8,913 nucleotides of DNA. Origin: CAMCVE01 sp039920645 (lineage in GTDB: Bacteria > Bdellovibrionota > UBA2428). The notes below the pieces were generated by a model. The model was not told the origin of the DNA and ran no database searches. It saw only the letters and a list, made by a program, of their open reading frames with translations. The stretch is taken from the NCBI GenBank assembly GCA_039920645.1, contig JBDSDI010000152.1:1-8913 (forward strand), read 5' to 3'. Positions 5,954-8,913 of the stretch are shown here, piece after piece. The position numbers were made by a program, and so were the translations under genes. Every line of letters begins with the position of its first letter. Position 1 is the stretch's first letter.

Positions 5954-6484
5954 ATGACAAAACATGCACTTATTCTCGCTGCCTTGTATTCAACGCTTTC
6001 TTACGCGGCAGAGCGAGATCTTCGTAGTTTCGACTGCGAAGCGCAGTTCAAAGACGCTCACGAGGGAAGCGGCAGCTTCAGCGTGGTTTTAAACGATCTT
6101 GCAACCCCCGATCTTGAGAATCCCGGCATCGAACTCTACTGGAGTCACCTCGAATTCGCCGCGCCCTTCATATCCATTAAAGCCGTTATGAATACCGAAC
6201 GTGACACCGAAGATGCCGAGGTCGAGCGTGACGACAACCCTCAGGGACGCAACGGATGGGGCGGCACAGCCTTCTACGGAATGATTCTAAAAGGCACCGA
6301 CGAAAACCCGTTAGAGACGCTCATGGTGGTCACCAAAGCCGATCGCGAACAACAGGGCAAAACCGAGCGCAGTTACCGCTTCGCCGCGATTAAGATGACC
6401 GCGGACGATGTCGATGCTCATTCCAGTCGCAGCCAGGAAAAACTCGCGGAAGGAACTTTCAGCTGCACCCAGCGCACGCCTTAA
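5954..6484 (+). CDS. Small exported protein of unrecognised family, paralogue B
   Basis: This 176-residue protein has the signal peptide MTKHALILAALYSTLSYA and likely cleavage after residue 18. It aligns almost without gaps with the preceding gene product, with about 45 percent identity. Conserved blocks are RSFDC at 24-28, SHLEF at 64-68, RDDNPQGRNGWGGTAFY at 92-108, TKADREQQG at 127-135, RSY at 139-141 and CTQR at 171-174. The only two cysteines are C28 and C171, the same positions as in paralogue A, which supports a conserved disulfide. The family is unknown to me; location is inferred as periplasmic or extracellular. I chose the ATG at 5954 because the 39 codons before it in frame have no counterpart in the paralogue and would bury the signal peptide. 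It has no Shine-Dalgarno sequence but an AT-rich hexamer seven bases upstream. The spacer to the preceding gene (145 bases) contains two dyads, so it probably has its own promoter. Confidence 0.85.
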   Translation: MTKHALILAALYSTLSYAAERDLRSFDCEAQFKDAHEGSGSFSVVLNDLATPDLENPGIELYWSHLEFAAPFISIKAVMNTERDTEDAEVERDDNPQGRNGWGGTAFYGMILKGTDENPLETLMVVTKADREQQGKTERSYRFAAIKMTADDVDAHSSRSQEKLAEGTFSCTQRTP

Positions 6485-6554
6485 AGCCTGTGAGTGTGGG
6501 CGCGAACTGAGTCGCTGTCTTAACCCAATCTGAATGATCCTCGAACACGATCTC

Positions 6555-6563
6555 TGTTAAAAT
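6555..6563 (+). promoter_or_regulatory. Extended -10 promoter immediately before the 596-residue exported-protein gene
   Basis: TGTTAAAAT fits the extended -10 pattern TGnTATAAT with one mismatch. It ends six bases before the ATG at 6570, so transcription should start at, or within a base or two of, the A of the start codon. An extended -10 does not require a good -35, and none is seen. There is no Shine-Dalgarno sequence between it and the ATG. Confidence 0.55.
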
Positions 6564-6569
6564 CGGGTC

Positions 6570-8360
6570 ATGAAGATCTGGGATTTATTGATTGTTATCA
6601 CGGCGCTTAGTGCTTCGGCGCACGCGCTCGATCTCGGTCACGTCGATACGGTCCCCGTTGCGCCCGAAAAATTTGATTCCTCGAGCACCGTCCTCGATAT
6701 TTTTTCAGATGAGGAACGCTTTTGCCGACTGGATCTCCGAGGCCTTAAGACGGAACCTCTTGATGACACTCCGGAGGCGGAGGCGTGGGAGGAGTTGACG
6801 AGAGAGCCGGGGATTATTTACCCGAGCATGCTCAAAGACGCCGAAGATCGCAAAGCCACCAATCACGGAGCTCTCACAGCGCTCAACAGTCTCGCAACGA
6901 AGCTCAAAAAAGTTCCCGGAGGCATGGGCGCGCTTATTCACGACTATCAAGAAATTCTGGGACTCAATGCTTACAGCAGCAGCGGCGAGGTTGGAGCAAG
7001 TAACGCCGGCATCGCCAAGCATTTCGAAACCGTTCTCAAAAACGATCCTAAACTCCAGGATGCGGCCCGAGCCTTTTACAAAGACATCCGCGCACGCGAT
7101 GTCGAGCGCGTCGCCTGGAACAACATCCGAAGCGACGAACAGTTCCCGTTAAAAGACCGCGCTTCACTCGCCGACCATGCCCACGATATCAAAAATCCTA
7201 ATCTCACGGACGGCTGGGCTTGGGACCTGGCCTTAAAGTATTCCGAGAGAGACCCCGTCCTTGCGATGCGTATCATTGGGCTCTGTGGACATGACGACAC
7301 CGCGCAAGGCTCCTACTACACCGCGATTCCTCCGGAACAACAGGAGTCGGTCGTGAAAGAGGAACAGTCTGCGATGTTGCTCGAAACCCGCCTTTTGGAA
7401 GCAAAGATCGCCCGAAACCTAGCGTTGATCGACGAATTGAAATTGAAATTGGCTCATCCGGGCGGCAATGAGCAACAGGACATAGAAGATAAATTCTCTC
7501 TGGCGAATCTTCAAGAGCAAGTGATCTCGGACAAGACTTCGTTGGCAACGAACGAAAGCACACCTAATGAATCTCCCTTAGGCCGCGAACTCATTTGCCC
7601 TCCAAAATCTTCGTCATTCTATTACCCGGGCGGTCTCGGTGCAAAAGTCGATATCCCTCAAGACCTCAAAGATCGCATTATCAAAACCCAAGAAAATGCT
7701 TCCGCAAGACCGCGTGGTCGTCAACCGGGCGCGCTTCTCCCGGCGAAGTACTACCACATCATGGGATCTGCAGCCGTCGCTTGTGAACTTGTCGCCAAAG
7801 GCCACAGTCCCGCGCTTGTAAAATCCCTTTCGCGTCTTCTCGGATGGGCATATCGCGCGCAACGACTGAACGCCGAGCAGTGCAGAAACGCTTTCGATGA
7901 CGCAAAAGCTGAAGACAAAGAGCGACTAGTGAAACTCAGGAACAAGGCGTCGTTCGGAAAAAAGAAAGATGCACAAAACACCAAAGGCGACGAAGCCTCG
8001 CCCGAAGAACACAGATCCGAAAACCAGAACGTGTCGCAGGACGCGGTCCAGCTCATGAAGGCGTCCGCTCTCGGCGGACAAAAAATCGGCTGGGGAGATT
8101 TTAGCGTTCAAATTCCACAGACAAACTTTCGCGTTAAAGTTCCCGCATGGCTTGAGAAATTCGATTACGTGAAAAACTTCAGCAAGCCCAAGGACTGGAG
8201 CAACGAGCGATTCGCGGCCGCCAAACTCAAAATGGAGAGCTGGTTCGCCGACTGGGCCTGGACGACCGAGCAACACGCCGTGGGTGGCGATTTCGGCGCC
8301 GAGATGTGCTCGCCCGAAAACGTGAAGGCGGCGAAGGCTCGCGCCGCCATTAAGCGTTGA
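6570..8360 (+). CDS. Exported 596-residue protein of unknown function with six cysteines
   Basis: Residues 1-19 form a Sec signal peptide (MKIWDLLIVITALSASAHA), likely cleaved at SAHA before LDLGH. The mature protein has cysteines at 52, 239, 343, 405, 438 and 580, an even number consistent with disulfides in an oxidising compartment. Residues 100-240 look helical and are rich in charged and aromatic residues. About 255-325 is a probable coiled coil. Residues 345-435 contain the SSSFYYPGGLG and PAKYYHIMGSAAVACELV segments. About 440-490 is a charged low-complexity linker. The C-terminus (505-575) is tryptophan-rich. I see no catalytic signature of a known enzyme, no membrane segment after the signal peptide and no lipobox. 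It follows the two small exported proteins on the same strand after 85 bases with its own extended -10 element, so they may share a process but are probably separate units. Its last 11 bases overlap the converging ABC gene. Confidence 0.8.
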   Translation: MKIWDLLIVITALSASAHALDLGHVDTVPVAPEKFDSSSTVLDIFSDEERFCRLDLRGLKTEPLDDTPEAEAWEELTREPGIIYPSMLKDAEDRKATNHGALTALNSLATKLKKVPGGMGALIHDYQEILGLNAYSSSGEVGASNAGIAKHFETVLKNDPKLQDAARAFYKDIRARDVERVAWNNIRSDEQFPLKDRASLADHAHDIKNPNLTDGWAWDLALKYSERDPVLAMRIIGLCGHDDTAQGSYYTAIPPEQQESVVKEEQSAMLLETRLLEAKIARNLALIDELKLKLAHPGGNEQQDIEDKFSLANLQEQVISDKTSLATNESTPNESPLGRELICPPKSSSFYYPGGLGAKVDIPQDLKDRIIKTQENASARPRGRQPGALLPAKYYHIMGSAAVACELVAKGHSPALVKSLSRLLGWAYRAQRLNAEQCRNAFDDAKAEDKERLVKLRNKASFGKKKDAQNTKGDEASPEEHRSENQNVSQDAVQLMKASALGGQKIGWGDFSVQIPQTNFRVKVPAWLEKFDYVKNFSKPKDWSNERFAAAKLKMESWFADWAWTTEQHAVGGDFGAEMCSPENVKAAKARAAIKR

Positions 8361-8913
8361 AGTTCGGAAGGGTGATACCGCGGTCCAGCAGCGTCTTCGG
8401 CACGCCTTTAGGAATCGCGCTCAGAAGCTTCTTCGTGTAGTCATCCTTCGGATTCTTGTAAATCTCTTCGGCACCGGCCATCTCGACGATCTTACCCTTG
8501 TTCATGACGAGAACATCGTCAGCGATGAACTTCACCACTGCGAGATCGTGCGAAATGAAGATGTAGGTCAGATTCATATCTTCTTGGAGATCCAAGAGGA
8601 GGTTGAGGATCTGCGCCTGAATCGAAACGTCGAGCGCCGAAACGGATTCGTCGCAAACGAGGAATTGAGGTTCTACCGCAAGTGCGCGCGCGATACAGAT
8701 CCGCTGACGCTGACCGCCCGAAAATTCGTGCGGGTAGCGCGAGAGCGCTTGTGCCGGCATGCCGACTTTTTCAAGCAAGTATCTAGCGCGCTCCAGGCGT
8801 TCAATCTTGTTTCCGTGAATCTTATGAATTTCCATGGGCTCGGTGATCGCCGCACCGATCGTCATACGGGGATTGAGCGAAGCATAAGGATCCTGGAAGA
8901 TGATCTGCATCTC
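8350..8913 (-). CDS. Oligopeptide/dipeptide ABC transporter ATP-binding protein (C-terminal part, cut by window edge)
   Basis: The 187 visible residues are the C-terminal part of an ABC ATPase that powers uptake of peptides or similar solutes at the inner membrane. Motifs in order, counted from the first visible methionine: Q-loop FQDP at 5-8 within the FQDPYASLNPR segment typical of OppF/DppF, signature SGGQR at 64-68, Walker B FLVCDE at 83-88, D-loop SALD at 91-94 and switch histidine H121 in FISHD. The tail ends with YKNPKDDYTKKLLSAIP (151-167), the oligopeptide-transporter C-terminal extension. Walker A and the N-terminal portion lie past the right edge. It may be an OppF/DppF-like single-domain subunit or the second half of a fused YejF/GsiA-type ATPase; the visible part cannot decide. 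Substrate is unknown. Its stop codon lies inside the end of the convergent exported-protein gene, with no terminator between them. Confidence 0.93.
   Translation of the reverse strand, partial: EMQIIFQDPYASLNPRMTIGAAITEPMEIHKIHGNKIERLERARYLLEKVGMPAQALSRYPHEFSGGQRQRICIARALAVEPQFLVCDESVSALDVSIQAQILNLLLDLQEDMNLTYIFISHDLAVVKFIADDVLVMNKGKIVEMAGAEEIYKNPKDDYTKKLLSAIPKGVPKTLLDRGITLPNFNA

Noticed and set aside
5275..5955. Minus-strand frame of 226 codons covering paralogue A
   Set aside because: The plus-strand frame has a signal peptide and an adjacent paralogue. The antisense frame has neither and reads through the intergenic dyads.
1..8913. CRISPR arrays, tRNA or rRNA genes, insertion sequences, prophage or toxin-antitoxin genes
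   Set aside because: I looked on both strands and found no regularly spaced repeats, cloverleaf sequences, transposase motifs or paired small toxin/antitoxin frames.

Overview
The window holds seven protein-coding genes: five complete and two cut by the window ends. The gene set fits a Gram-negative bacterium. There are three exported proteins with cleavable Sec-type signal peptides, a PilZ protein, an Opp/Dpp-type ABC ATPase, MutS2, GlpX and an NFACT-domain protein. The PilZ protein with a lysine/alanine-rich tail, next to orphan exported proteins, is reminiscent of Bdellovibrio-like predatory or delta-proteobacterial lineages. That placement is an impression; no marker gene here proves it. 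Coding density is high. I see no rRNA, tRNA, CRISPR, transposase or phage gene.

Left block (1-4314, minus strand): an NFACT-R/RqcH-like gene, then mutS2 15 bases downstream, then glpX (class II fructose-1,6-bisphosphatase, cut by the left edge) 80 bases further on. The first two look like an operon. The pairing makes sense: in Bacillus subtilis MutS2 recognises and splits collided ribosomes, and RqcH works on the resulting 50S-peptidyl-tRNA complexes. The window may therefore show a compact ribosome-rescue operon. The NFACT protein is shorter than usual, with an unfamiliar N-terminal half.

Middle (4262-5260): a divergent plus-strand gene for a 280-residue protein. It joins a histone H1-like Lys/Ala/Pro tail, an acidic linker and a C-terminal PilZ domain, and ends in a strong intrinsic terminator. 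Its best promoter lies inside the first codons of the NFACT gene, so the two divergent transcripts probably overlap at their 5' ends.

Right block (5281-8360, plus strand): two tandem paralogues of a small exported protein family I do not recognise (two invariant cysteines, a GRxGWGGxAFY core and a KADREQQG motif). They are followed by a 596-residue exported protein, also unrecognised, with six cysteines. All three genes lack a Shine-Dalgarno sequence and have an AT-rich, -10-like hexamer six or seven bases before the ATG, which suggests leaderless mRNAs. The last gene converges on, and overlaps by 11 bases, the C-terminal end of an Opp/Dpp-family ABC transporter ATPase gene that continues past the right edge.
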